Below are positions 1-11,133 of a DNA stretch of 64,000 nt, piece by piece (position 1 is the stretch's first letter; every line of letters starts with the position of its first letter). The stretch is from positions 1,027,032 through 1,091,031 of the forward strand of contig NW_024104400.1 in assembly GCF_003945595.2 (NCBI RefSeq), written 5' to 3'. A model generated the notes under the pieces. It saw nothing but the letters and a program-made list of their open reading frames with translations. It searched no databases and was not told the DNA's origin. The DNA comes from Pipra filicauda (lineage: Eukaryota > Chordata > Aves > Passeriformes > Pipridae). The position numbers and the translations under genes were made by a program.

Positions 1-469
1 TACTGTCAGACATGCCAATATTTTTGACATTTCCAAAAAACATCCAGCTTAAGGAAAGGGGTCTGCAGAGCTTTCAGTGATTAAAAAGTGATAAATTGAT
101 AACTAACTGCAGAGAGGGCCTTGGAATGGAAATATAGTAAGGAACTGTAATTAAAAGCATGATTTTCAATGCCTTCTCTAATTGAGTCTCTGATCTCTAT
201 TCCAAGCATCATTTTCCCAACAATGCACTATATGAAACTTCAGAATGGCCTTGCAAAGCTTCACCACGGGGATTTAAAATCTGCTCAGTTTACCACATTC
301 CTTGGCCAGGAATTGGATAAAATTCTATCTTTTAATTCATATAATTCCACCTTAAACCTTTAAAGATAATTATGAAAAAAAAACCAAAGTGGTTAGCTGT
401 GGTGGTTTTTTTACCCCTACAAATGCCTTGAGAAGGAAAATATAACTCCAAGAGATCTCCAAGACTTAC

Positions 470-520
470 CTTAGGTGCTGCCTTTTTGGGCTTTGGCTCC
501 GGTTTGGGAGGAGCAGGTTT
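470..520 (-). CDS. HMGN5: HMGN coding exon 4 (second half of nucleosome-binding domain)
   Basis: A 51-base exon with acceptor ...gtacag (ending at 521) and donor gtaagt (from 469). Its 17 codons begin [10 protein letters not shown] and end KKAAPK, the Pro/Lys-rich half of the HMGN nucleosome-binding domain. Nothing else is recognisable in 1-469, which is the start of the following intron. Confidence 0.9.
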
Positions 521-2514
521 CTGTACAAAACACACACAAGGAAACAGAGTCAGGTGAAAGCCAGAAATAAATATTTATACTTAAAATAAATATTTGTGTT
601 TTAATGTTGGTAACTTTTGAAAACTATTTACCCAACAGTTGGCCCTGTAAAAACCAATGGGCAAATTATCAGGCTGAGGAGAGAGCAGTTAATTTATAGA
701 GCCACGAGCATTTGTATGAACAAATCCATCCTCAGATCAATATTCCTTGACTCTGGATACTCATGTGTCCAGACTGACTGTTCACTAACACAGATGTACC
801 TCATGTGAGAAGCCTGTGACGTGTGAATACATGGAAACATGGAGTGGGAAGTTTAAATACCGAATACTCAATTCTGGTGGGAAAACCCCAACAGTTCGTC
901 TTGAACTGCCCCCATCCCATGGGATGTGATATCAAAGGAATAAATAAGGATACTCACAGCGGATAGTCTGGCTGACCTTCTCTTTGGCTGTACAAAGAAA
1001 GATGTGTCACTAAAATTCAGAGAGCACATAAAGCACAGCTTTCTCAGAACTGCCACCCAAAATAACGTGCTGTCGTGAAGCCTCACAGAAATCCCAGGTT
1101 TTATGAAATTATGGGCATTATGGTGGTGGATTTGATGAGTCCCCATCCCTGGGAACGTCCAAGGCCAGCTTGGACAGGGCTTGGAGCAACATGGGATAGT
1201 GGAAGGTGTCCCCTGGGGGGTGGAATGAAATGATGTTTAAGGTCCCTTTCAACCCAAACCATCCTGGGATCCCATGATCCCTGTGGGTCCAGCCCAGGAT
1301 ATTCTATGACTCCCTAGAAGTGCAGCTTTGCTCAGCTCAGCTTTTCCTCTGCTGCTGCCACTTCACCCTACTGAGGTGGGAAGGATAAAGTTTCTGTTCT
1401 TCCAGGAGCTGAAAAGGGACATAATCCCATTGGAAAGGGACATGTTCCTATTGGAAAGAGGAAGTGTTCCCATTGGAAAGGGACATGTTCCCATTGGCAA
1501 TGGATGTGTTCCTACAGGAAAACGACCTGTTCCCATTGGAAGGGGACATGTTCCCACTGGAAAAGGACATGTTCCCATTGGAAGGGGACATATTCCCAGT
1601 GGCCTCTGGCTTCTGCCACGTTCCCATTGGAACTGATTGTCCCTGGCTCCAGCCACATTCCCACTGGAACTGATGATCCCTGACCTCAGCCTTGTGGAGC
1701 TGCTGGACCCCCCAGCACCCACCTCAGGCAGGTCACCCATCACCTCAGGTGACAAAGACGGCCCTGAACACCCCAAAACCAGAGGCAAGGCCACTCCCTC
1801 GATCTGAACCGCCCCCCCCCATCACGAGCTGCGCGGGTTCCCTAATTTTTCTGGAGCCCTTTGAAGTGGCGACCACAATCAGCTCCTACCTCCTCCTTTA
1901 CCTCGCCTTCAGCTGGAGCCTGCAAGGAAAACGACACGTGAGAGAAAGCAACATTTAACCCCCACCAGAGCCCTGAGAGGGTGTCACAATAACACCCCCC
2001 CTCCCCTCCCCAATACAGCAATGGCGGCCCCCCCTTCCCCGCCGCCTCACGGACTACAACTCCCACAATGCCCCGCGGCCGCCGTCACCGCGCCGGGTTC
2101 GAAAAGTTCCCGCCAATTTCCCCCCCCCCCCTCCACACAACAAGGTCGCCGAGGGCCCCGCAAGGACAATGAGGGACAACCGGGAGCGCGGCGATCGCGC
2201 CCGCCCGAGGGGTTTCGGCTCGGTCACGGCGCCCCACGGCCCCGTCCCTGAAACCTCTCGGGCGGGCGCCTCAGTGAGGGGCGACCGCGTCCCCTCCACC
2301 CCCGCCCCGCTCAGCCCGCGTTGTGAGGGGAAGTGCGGGGGGGACGCCGCCGCCTCGTCTTCCCGCTGCCCCCAAAGTTCCCGATTACGGCGATAAATCC
2401 CCCCCCCTTTTTTTCTTTTTTTTGTCTCTCCTTAAAGGCCAGTATTTCAAATTCTGCGCCGCCTAATGGCCCCAAATTACCATTGCACAACCATCTGGTA
2501 TGACAAAGTGGGAG

Positions 2515-2561
<47 letters not shown>

Positions 2562-3149
2562 AGAACAAAGGCAAAACGCAGGAGAAAGAGGCGACGTTTA
2601 AAGGCGGATCGTGGCGGGGATGGCGCGATGGGGATTAAAAGGCTGGTGGAGGTGGCTGGGGGGGTGTGTGAGGGTCGCGGCGCGGGGTTTTTTGGGTTTT
2701 TTTTTTTTTGGCTGCCCCGCGTTTCTCCACAGGGGCAGCACAAGCGCTATGGCTGTTTGTAATCCAGCATGGAGACACTGCTGCTCCAGCCTTCTCCTCC
2801 TCCTCCTCCTCCTCCTTTCCCAAACAAAACAGCCCAAAAAGTGAACTCGCCGCGCCGCCCGAGCCCTCCTCTTCCCCCCTTCCGCTCCGCGCTCCGCTCT
2901 AGGACATCCACCAAAAAATTAAAAATGCAAAGGGGGGGGGAAAAAAAAAACCACACACACACACAGAGCACACACCAACCCAAAAAACTCCACACACACA
3001 CACATAGGCGCGCGCGCGCTAAAAATTTTTTTTTTTTAAGCTAAATTTCCGCGATTGCCGCTTTAATTTCTTCCCCCTTCGCTCCCCATCTGCCTTCCCT
3101 CGTTTTTTAATTGGTTTTTTTTCCCCGTACTTACCTTTCTTTTGGGCAT
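470..3149 (-). CDS. HMGN5: HMGN-family nucleosome-binding protein, exons 1-4 (3' end beyond window)
   Basis: HMGN proteins bind the nucleosome core particle and loosen chromatin compaction. Four small minus-strand exons with clean GT-AG boundaries join in phase: [25 protein letters not shown], then a 17-codon exon starting [10 protein letters not shown] and ending KKAAPK. The RRSARLSA core is the nucleosome-binding signature of the family, and the exon sizes (5, 10, 10 and 17 codons) follow the conserved HMGN gene plan. The remaining exons, which encode the regulatory C-terminal region, lie left of position 1. Sequence alone resembles chicken HMG-14/HMGN1. The symbol HMGN5 is chosen because the gene is head-to-head with SH3BGRL, as HMGN5 is in human Xq21. 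HMGN1-like naming remains possible. None of these exons is long enough to stand out as an open frame. Confidence 0.85.
958..987 (-). CDS. HMGN5: HMGN coding exon 3 (nucleosome-binding core [10 protein letters not shown])
   Basis: A 30-base exon with acceptor ...tgtacag (ending at 988) and donor gtgagt (from 957). It encodes the core of the nucleosome-binding domain; the RRSARLSA motif contacts the H2A-H2B acidic patch in characterised HMGN proteins. The PK at the start is shared with HMGN1 and HMGN5, whereas HMGN2 has PQ and HMGN3 PT. Confidence 0.9.
1145..1285 (+). mobile_element. CR1 LINE 3' fragment in HMGN intron 2
   Basis: The text 'gtccaaggccagcttggacagggcttggagcaac ... ggtgtcccc ... 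tttaaggtccctttcaacccaaaccat' is the terminal part of a chicken-repeat-1 LINE read in sense. The copy is 5'-truncated and diverged. Confidence 0.85.
1411..1680. repeat. 21-bp minisatellite in HMGN intron 2
   Basis: About a dozen diverged tandem copies of a unit close to ttcccattggaaagggacatg. The unit length is a multiple of three and lacks stops, so overlapping frames stay open on both strands (a heptad such as GHVPIGK repeats in one). This is a repeat artefact with no sign of coding selection. Confidence 0.85.
1890..1919 (-). CDS. HMGN5: HMGN coding exon 2 ([10 protein letters not shown])
   Basis: A 30-base exon between acceptor ttccttgcag (ending at 1920) and donor gtagga (from 1889). It encodes [10 protein letters not shown] in phase 0 and joins MPKRK to [10 protein letters not shown]. 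As remembered, the chicken HMG-14-type protein has nearly the same stretch with Ala in place of Val. Confidence 0.83.
2000..2400. promoter_or_regulatory. CpG-rich promoter-like patch in HMGN intron 1 with ZNF143/THAP11-type site
   Basis: A GC- and CpG-rich stretch inside the intron between exons 2 and 1. It holds a near-consensus ZNF143/STAF-THAP11 element, actacaactcccacaatgc, at 2053-2071. An E2F-like ttcccgccaa lies at 2107-2116 and a YY1-like aatggcggc at about 2020-2028. This combination is typical of housekeeping core promoters. It could be an alternative HMGN promoter, a promoter for an unannotated transcript, or part of a wide HMGN promoter domain. Confidence 0.55.
2519..2559. repeat. 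Poly(A) tract of about 40 bases
   Basis: An uninterrupted run of A on the plus strand in HMGN intron 1. There is no retrocopy body on its 5' side, so it looks like a simple homopolymer and not the tail of a processed insertion. Confidence 0.85.
2797..3020. repeat. Cluster of simple repeats: (TCC)n, (CA)n and (CG)n
   Basis: cctcctcctcctcc at about 2797-2816, two (CA)n runs between 2951 and 3004, then gcgcgcgcgc at about 3008-3019. All lie in HMGN intron 1 close to exon 1. Confidence 0.8.
3135..3149 (-). CDS. HMGN5: HMGN coding exon 1 (MPKRK)
   Basis: Read on the minus strand, ATG at 3149-3147 opens MPKRK, the invariant HMGN N terminus. It is followed directly by the donor gtaagt (3134-3129). 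The 5' UTR probably extends to about 3400, just below the CCAAT/GC-box region. Flanking sequence is very A- and T-rich. Confidence 0.88.
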
Positions 3150-3429
3150 AGTTGCACCTTAATAGTTGATTGCAAAACCTAATAGAGATAAGATATCGAA
3201 AATAAATGGAAGCGGCGAAAAAAAACTGTTCCGACCGTCCTGCAAAAAAAAAAAAAAAAAAAATTGACAGGAAAAAAAAAAACGAAAAACGAAAAAGCAC
3301 CGAACCCCCCCTCAAAAAATTAAAAAAGGAAGATGTTTAAGGGACCAAGAGTTAATTGCGGCAGAAACTGAACAAAAAAAAAAAAATCCCCCCCTCTTTA
3401 TTGCAAACAGTAAAATACACCAACACGCA

Positions 3430-3960
3430 ACCAAACTGCATGAATGGGGAGCGCGAGATGGGCCCGGCCGCTGACTGACGGCCGCGCGGGCCAATGGGCG
3501 CGCGGGGAGCGGCGCGGGGGCGGCGCGGGGGGCGGGGCCGCCGGAGCGCGAGCGCCGCGCGCTTTCCGCGTGTGCGCGGCCCGGAGCGCGGCCCCGCCGC
3601 CCCCCCCGCGCGCCCCCCGCCCCGACCCCCGCGCCGCCCGCCCCGACCCCCGCCCGCCACCCCGCAAACTTCCCCCGAAAGTTCCCGCAGGCCGCGGGGA
3701 CACAAACATGGCCGCCCCCGGTACTCGCGGCCTGCGGGAGCGCGGCCGCCCGGCCCGGCCGTACCTGCCGGGAAGTGCCGTTGCGCGGCCGCGGAGCGCG
3801 GGGGCTGCGGCCTTTGTGCGGCCCGGCCCCGCGCGGGGAGCGGCGGCGTAACCGCCCCCGCGGCTGTTGGAGCAGCGCGGGCTCCCACCGGCCGCTGGGG
3901 TGGTGCGGGGCTGAAGCCTGTGAGGGTGTCCCCGGAGCAGGGCCTGCGAGCCTGAGGTGG
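3430..3960. promoter_or_regulatory. HMGN5: CpG island, HMGN promoter
   Basis: Extremely GC- and CpG-dense sequence with many GC boxes (ccccgccc forms) and a CCAAT motif at 3491-3495, reading ATTGG on the gene strand. It lies 280 bases or more upstream of the HMGN start codon at 3149, in the right place for a TATA-less start around 3400. The long open frames seen through it on both strands are a consequence of base composition. Confidence 0.75.
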
Positions 3961-6630
3961 TTCAGAAGGTGAAGGCTCGGACTCGGGCACGGATTAAGGG
4001 AGATGAGCTTTGTCTCCATCATAACGGCAATGTCTGACAGCCTTTCCACCATGTATCTTGTGTATTTCCACAGGGAAAGCACAAGGTGTGTTAATCCCAC
4101 TTTCAGGGCCAAAGCACTTTGCCACTGAGAGGTGAAGCAGGAGGTGTGACTGTTCCTGCCCAAAGCCAGTCCAACCCTTTCTAAAACCTACAATCAAGTG
4201 GATTCTGCAATCCTCCTAGGCAGCCTATTCCAGCACCCAACTGCCCTTAAAAACCCCAGAGTTTTCCCCAGCATCTAAACTGTGCTTTGGCTGTGAACTT
4301 CCGTTTCTTTGTGCAGTGCCCAGCAAATACAAAGAACGATTAACAAGCATCAAGTTCCACTGACATTTTAGATACTGTGTCATTTCACATAATATTATCA
4401 TTTTCTCCCTAAAACTTTATTTTTTCTAGACTAAACAAATTCTCAGAGGCCTCATGATCTCATAGGCCATATTTTGTAAACCTTTTGCCATTACTGGGCT
4501 GCTCTAGACTCCTCTCAACTTTGCATTCTTGCTCAGGTCTGTGTCCAATAATCAGGTTAATTAGGTAACGGCTCTCAGCGTGGTATTTGCAGACTCAGCA
4601 ACAGCATCACCACGTTAGTTCAGACTCTTCCTGATCCCCTGTAATCCCTGGATCCCTTTCAGTGCTGCTCCCTGAACAGCTGTTCCCCCGTTCTTGACAA
4701 ATTCATGGTGACTTTTTGATTTGTCACTCCTTACGTCACCCCCCTCTCCAAGGGCCGGGATGTCAATACTTTATTATCTTCCTGCACTTTGCCAGTTAAG
4801 CTCAGCAATTTTCCGTCCACGGATCCACCTTTCTCCCCCTTCCTCCAGTCAATGTTGATCCATCAAATGCCATGATTATTTTGTTAAAACACACCAATTA
4901 TTTAAGGATGTCCCTGACTGGCCTCCTGCATCCTGAGGACTGCATCTTCCAGGCACTGCCGGCCCCAGTGTAACCACATAACCAAACACAATCACTCCCT
5001 CTTCAAGTTCTCCTGTGGTAATCAGGATTTTAAATAGTCTTTCCAATAGTTTTCTCCATCTTTGAGCTATAAACGGCCTGAAACACATTTCAAGAGCATT
5101 TGGTCTCCAAGTTCTCCATCACCAAAAGGTTTGTGCTCCAGTGGCCTCGAGAAGTTTCTCCCCTCTCCCCACAGTTATTGCTTTATCCTTTCTGTGTTCT
5201 GTGAGAAGTCTTTGTGGAGGAGAAACAATAATTTGTTGGAGGGTCTATCAACACCTTCTCCTGAACAACTTGCACAACCCACAATTGGGATCAAAACGTG
5301 CAAGTGAAGCACAGATTGAAAATTCACAACTAATTCCTGCGTTATATTTGCTCTGCCTTCTCTTTCATCTTTGTATTATCTCAAACACTTTGACTTTTTC
5401 TTAAAATGTCATCATTAAAACCACAAAGTGGCCTAAATAACCATTAGTGAGAAGATTGTTTCCCTCTGAAGAAATGGGATAAGCTGCTGTGAGATGCTGT
5501 TGTGCTGCAAGGGAAAATGGCTGTAACTATGCAGGAAATTACAGACCTGGCTGAAGCCAGGAGAATAAGTTTATTCTGGAGCATTATTTTATACCATGTT
5601 ACTTTTTTGGTGCTTTTGCCACAACTGGCATTTTTTATTCAGTACAAAACCACCTAAAACTGAATTTATGATACCGCCTCACCAGACTACCTTGGGAATA
5701 GATCAAAGCAACAAAACAAGAGTTAATCTTTTGATTGTGCCACTGTTTCCATGAGAAAATTTTGTGCTAAAATTTACATTTCTGCTGATGTCCAAGGCAG
5801 GAATGTCCTGCAGGGGAGGAGAGCCTGTTCCTGATGTCAGAGATCTGTAGTTCTTGGGGAATGTTTTCCTGGACCACATTTTTGAACTGAAGCAGATCAA
5901 GACCTTCCTGAATAAAGGTAAACCACATCAAAGTCACTCTTGGGTGACTGGCTTCTCACCTTCCCTAAACAGGCAGTTAGATATATGTTGCTTTCCCATT
6001 CCTTTGTGCTAAAATCCATAGGAGGGTGGAACATTAGATTCTTTTCCACGCATTCCACTCTCAGCCTAGTTCATCTAGATGTGCAACAGCCCCACAATCA
6101 GAGTTCAGAGGCAAGGGAAATCAGGATTCTGTGTGTGATCATAGTCATGGCACATATAACAAGTAACATTAATACATATTTTTGGGACAAAATACCACAA
6201 AACACATTTTTGTGTTCTGTACCTGGTGTACAAAGTGTCCTTCAGCCTTATTTTATAGAACTTTTGGGATGAGCAGATTATTGATCTATAGGAGATGTTT
6301 GTGCTTGCTAATTTTATACTTTGTTCTGGGTGATTTTGTGGTTTGTCCTGGATAAAAATTGATTTATGTGTCAAATTCAGTATTGATTGCAACAAAACGT
6401 TTAGAGCTTATTAATTTGGGAATATGAGGATGAGGAATTGAGGATTCTCATTGAGTCTTTTCATCCTCACTTCAGTCAAACCTTTGACTTAGCTCCAGTT
6501 TTCTACCCAGTCCCTGATAGTGAAGGGGGTGACTGCACACACCAGGCTTGTATTATTGAGATTATTCACTGGTTTGGTGAATTCTCAACATAAAAAATAA
6601 GTGGAAATGTCTATTTCTGCTTACAACACA

Positions 6631-6810
6631 CTGGTACAGGTTGCCCAGAGAAGCTGTAGCTGTTCCTGGATCCCTGGGAGTGTCCAAGGCCAGGCTGGAT
6701 GGGGCTTGGAGCAACCTGGGCTAGTGGAAGCTGTCCCTGCCCATGGCAGGGGGTGGAACTGGAAGAGCTTTAAGGTCCCTTCCCACCCAAATCACTCTGT
6801 GATTCTATGA
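6631..6810 (+). mobile_element. CR1 LINE 3' fragment
   Basis: Runs from 'acaggttgcccagagaagctg' through 'gtccaaggccaggctggatggggcttggagcaacctgg' to the terminal 'ttaaggtcccttcccaccc ... tgtgattctatga'. It is in sense and contains the CR1 3' end. Confidence 0.93.
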
Positions 6811-7812
6811 AATGAAACATAAAAGTAGTTGGGTAAAAGCAGAGCTTGACACACGACTTACAAAAAATTTAAAGCCATAGTAAGTCATTTTTCTGTCTCG
6901 GCAGGAGCAGGAGGCCTGAGAGATGATCTCTAGAACCAGTCTGCTATGGAGGGGTAAGGGACATGCAGAAAAGACAAAATCAGGGCAGAAAACCCAAGTG
7001 AGTTTAAGTGAGGAGGCTGGGAAGTTCCCAGACAGGAACTCAGGAGCTCAGCTGAGGATCTGTCCCATTGCAAAGCACCGGGCTGGGTTAGAACGGATGG
7101 ACACAGCAAACTGTAACAACCTGACCACTGCCAGGTGGTCCTCTCTGCACCCCCAGGGGGGGCAGAACTGCTTCCACACACAGCCTCAGGAGATGGCTGG
7201 TGCTCCCAGCTTTTCAAATCCATTCCCAAGGAGACTTCGCAACTGGGACGATTGTGACTAAGAAAGCACAGGAAAGTTTTACAAATCACACTGCCTTTAG
7301 CACTTATTTTAAACTTATTTGATTGAGAGTCTTTCCAACAGCTATTTGAAGATTCCCAGAGAATCTGGGGACAGAAGCCTACGAGCAGACCCTTTGACCA
7401 ACACTGACTTGGTCCTTGGAGACCCCAAAGCCTCTACAAACTCAAAACTGAATGCACACGCCATCTCCATGTATGTTAAAACTTCAATGGCAGGCAGCAC
7501 ATCCTGCTTTGCAGCTCCACTTCCCTCCTTCCAGCTTGCTCTGAGCTCACAGCCAGCAGGAACTGCAGGTTTCTCACTGGATGGGCTCGGGGAAGGCTGG
7601 ATTTAGTGTTCAGAGCACAAAATGTGTTCTGTCCAGCCCAGGTCTTGAGTCACAGGGAGCCAGAGACCAGGTAAGGGTGTTGTCAGATTTTGGGATTGTG
7701 CCTTCTGCCTTTCAGGGCAGCAGCCCTCAGTGAAGGCCCAGTTGAAGTAAGTGGCCTAAAACAGCATTAACAGAATGACTATTCCTATTATTTGGGCTGA
7801 AATCTTGGTATC

Positions 7813-7988
7813 TCATAGAGTTCCAGGAAGGTTTGGGTTGGAAAGGACCTTAAAGCTCATCTCAATCCCCCCCTGCCATGGGCAGGGACACCTTCCACGG
7901 GACCAGCTTGCTCCAAGCCCTGTCCAGCCTGGCCTTGGACACTTCCTGGGATGGGGCAGCCACAGCTGCTCTGGGCAACTTGTGCCCC
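7813..7988 (-). mobile_element. CR1 LINE 3' fragment, antisense
   Basis: Reverse-orientation CR1 end: 'catagagttccaggaaggtttgggttggaaaggaccttaaag' continuing to 'tggccttggacacttcctgggatggggcagcc'. A G-rich minisatellite begins about 150 bases further on. Confidence 0.93.
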
Positions 7989-8137
7989 AAGGTGTCCCAG
8001 AGCCCCAGGAAAGTTCCTTGTCCCCCCCTTTTCCTCCTCCTCCCCCCGGGCCGGGCCCTGCCCGCGGTCCCGCCGAGAACCAGCAGGGGGCGCCCTCCGG
8101 CAACAACGCGGGGCTGGGGCGGCGGGGCCGGGGGGGG

Positions 8138-8600
8138 ATGAGCTGGGAATGGGGGGTGAGCTGGGAATGGGGGGTGAGCTGGGAATGGGGGGGATGAGCT
8201 GGGAATGGGGAGTGGGGGTGAGAGCTGGGAATGGGGGGTGAGCTGGGAATGGGGGGTGAGCTGGGAATGGGGGGTGAGCTGGGACTGGGGAGATGAGCTG
8301 GGACTGGGGGAGATGAGCTGGGAATGGGGGGGCTGAGCTGGGAATGGGGGGTGAGCTGGGAATGGGGGGTGAGCTGAGAATGGGGGGTGAGCTGGGCCTG
8401 GGGGAGAGGAGCTGGGAATGGGGGAGAGGAGCTGGGAATGGGGGGTGAGCTGGGAATGGGGGAGATGAGCTGGGACTGGGGGAGATGAGCCGGGACTGGG
8501 GGAGATGAGCTGGGCCTGGGGGGGCTGAGCTGGGCTTGGGGTAGCTGAGCCCAGTATGAGGCAGCTGAGCCGGGTTTGGGGCAGCTGAGCCAGGACCAGC
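8138..8600. repeat. G-rich 18-20-bp minisatellite
   Basis: About two dozen tandem copies of gagctgggaatggggggt and close variants (gagctgggactgggggagat). Every unit has two runs of three or more G, so the plus strand can in principle form G-quadruplexes. The repeat generates three overlapping open frames of 259-313 codons on the minus strand, rich in Pro and Ser, which I do not regard as genes. Confidence 0.9.
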
Positions 8601-10985
8601 AGGTCCGGGGGTGCTGAGCCGGGCCCTCTGCCCTGCACCATCCCTCAGTAGTTCCATGGCACAGGTAAGGAACAGCAGTCACAGAGTCCCTGCTGTGTGC
8701 CCTGTCAGTGACTTCCTCGTGCCACAGTGCCCTGTGCCTTTCACAGTCACACATAAATCAAGGAAACCCGGCCTTGCTCAGGTTCCAGATGAGAAGCAGC
8801 AGATCTCTTAAGCTTCCCAACCCCTGTCCACAAACCCTTCGGAGCAGGGGAGCAGAGTTTCCACCCCTCTGGATGCAGCAGGACACAGCTCCCAGAGCAT
8901 GGCAAAGCCAGGAGACACACTCTGAGTCAGGATTTGCCTTCTGGCTCCAATTACTGCCGGGCTGGGATTGGGAATGAAGGATGGATTCCTTATTTCTTAC
9001 TGAGAGTGCTGAGCTGACTTCCCTTACCCATCACACCTTCTCCATGTCATAGAGATCCAGATCATCTGCTCTGGCACAGGCAGGATCCAAGAGCTGCCCC
9101 TGGCACAGCCTCATGTTACTTGCAGGTGGATTCTGGGTGTATTTCTCTCCGTGGTTACAAAGCAGCCCTGGAGCATGTGGAGCACGTGCTTCCTGACCTT
9201 TTGGACAAGTGGGGTTTTGCAGTTGATTACTGGAATATCTTTCACTGTGAGTTTCCTCCACATTTCTTTTTCTAAAGCAGCTTAATTTGCCCGCACTTGG
9301 AAGGCTCCGTCCTTGCCTGTGCTCTAAAGAAAAGTGAGTGGATCTTTGCCATTACTGGCAACAATTTTACCTGAAATCCCTGGATGATTCCAGAGTGGCA
9401 GATCCCTTGGGCTCTGCTTTGGGGAGCACCTAAAATTTATTCATTTCGTTTGAGGTTTTGCTCTACCTTGAGAAGGATAATTCACAACTTCACAAGTGTT
9501 TAACAGTGAAAACAAAAACAACACCATAGATTTTACAGGAGTAGCCTGGGAATAGAAAGCATTGTGCTTTTCCACCAATAAAGTAGAAAATTTACTCTTA
9601 TGAGTCAAGAAAACCAAGTCGTTTCAATGACACCTGATGTGTGTATTGCTTTTAACTTAATAACTCTCATTTCATGAAGACAAAATGCCTCCTAAAGTGC
9701 ACGTTTGAGAGTAACGATTGTACCAGGGTTTTTAGGAGGCTGAAAGATGAGGTGCAGCTCGCTCCAGGTGAATCTCACCTCCTGATTGCAACTCTCCAAG
9801 GAAAGGAGAGCTGCCAGTGTGACAGGGGAGCCCAAAGTCCAAGTGATCCTCCCTTTCCCGTTCTCCACCTGCATTTTTTCCATCTTTCTGATAAGCTGTG
9901 GTTTCTCCCTCCCTCATTCCTTGCCATGAATCAGGTTACACACTGGAGGCAACAGGAATTCCCAGTGTGTTTCTCAAACAGCTGGGAAGGGGTTCACAAA
10001 CACATCTGAAGAAACATTCCTCGAAGAATTTTAATCTCCTGGACTTAACTCAGTTTGTTTTAAAGAGATTAAAAACTACATTATTTATTTTATAACATTT
10101 TGAAATTCTTTATTGTGTACCATCATCCTAAATAAATGTTGGCTTATTGCTTTCTCAAACACAAAACTCATTACAGGCTCGAAGACTATATAAGTATCAT
10201 AATTAATATCAAATTTAGGCATGTTATTCTCAAAATAGTGCTTTTTCTGTTTTTTTTCTTTTTACTATTGGCAAATTAATAAAACAAATATGGGTGACAA
10301 TTCAGTACTTTTTAATTCGATGGGTTTTTTTAAAAAATCATTTCTTTAGTTAGGAAATAATTTCTTTGGTTAGGAAAACCACCTTATAATTTGACAGAGG
10401 AAGGCTTGTCCTTGTTTGGAAAACTCATTTCAGAAATAGCTCCTTATTTTTTGCCAAGAGCAGAACAAATATCTTTCTTTCATCTTAGCTTGTAGGTGGT
10501 AAAATTGCAGCTTCTTGTGCTTATCAACCTAAGTATTTTCCATTTTCTGCGAAGCTGTTATCAGAATATATAATGCAATATATATGAGGTAATACTTGGA
10601 ATACCAGAGGCAAATGGGAGATAGGTGCTGGATAAAAATTTCCCTAAATAACGTGTCACCATGACCGTAACTATTAAAAATGTGGGGGGGTTGATGCTTT
10701 GTGGGGATGATACTTTACAATAATGATGAGAATGCGAAGAACTCACTGGATGCCGTGTGTCTTTTGACAGGGGCACATCACTCGGGCAGTTCTCTCCACA
10801 CTGGAATAAATTTTTAAAGGAAATTCTTAATTCAAAATATAACTTCCCAGAAACATCTCCCCATCCCTGACTCCTCTTGCCGCCCGTGCCCTCACACCGC
10901 GGGCACGGCCATGGCGGGGGAACAGGGTGGAGGGGGAGAGGTACCGGCGGAGCCCAGGACGGGTCGGTCGGTCCCGGGGAACTGG

Positions 10986-11133
10986 CCGTGAGGGGACCGG
11001 GAGAGGAGCAGCCATGAGGGGATCGTGAGGGGAGTAGCCATGAGGGGAGCAGCCATGAGGGGAGCGGGACCTGAGAGGGGCAACCATGAGGGGAGCGGCC
11101 GTGAGGGGACGGGGACCTGAGAGGAGCGGCCGC
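10986..11133. repeat. Short tandem repeat (ccatgaggggagcagc-like) in SH3BGRL promoter region
   Basis: Seven or so irregular copies of a 16-19-base unit resembling ccatgaggggagcagc, at the upstream side of the CpG island. Each unit carries an out-of-frame or short-frame ATG. Confidence 0.7.

Larger units (their letters stand above)
3970..10850. other. Intergenic interval between HMGN and SH3BGRL
   Basis: Apart from two CR1 fragments and one minisatellite, listed separately, I see no recognisable gene here. Open frames are short and unlike known families. In human the two genes share a near-common divergent promoter, whereas here their start codons are about 8.4 kb apart. Confidence 0.6.

Noticed and set aside
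2519..2559. The poly(A) run as the tail of a processed pseudogene
   Set aside because: The sequence 5' of it is unique, CpG-island-like intron with no cDNA-like body or target-site duplication.
3312..4163. Long minus-strand frames (283 and 212 codons) across the HMGN CpG island
   Set aside because: Arg/Gly/Pro/Ala-rich translations of CpG-island sequence, open in several frames on both strands, with no recognised domain.
7813..8754. Three overlapping minus-strand open frames of 259-313 codons, rich in Pro, Ser and Ala
   Set aside because: They translate the G-rich minisatellite and the adjacent CR1 fragment in all three frames. No frame is preferred and no family motif is present.
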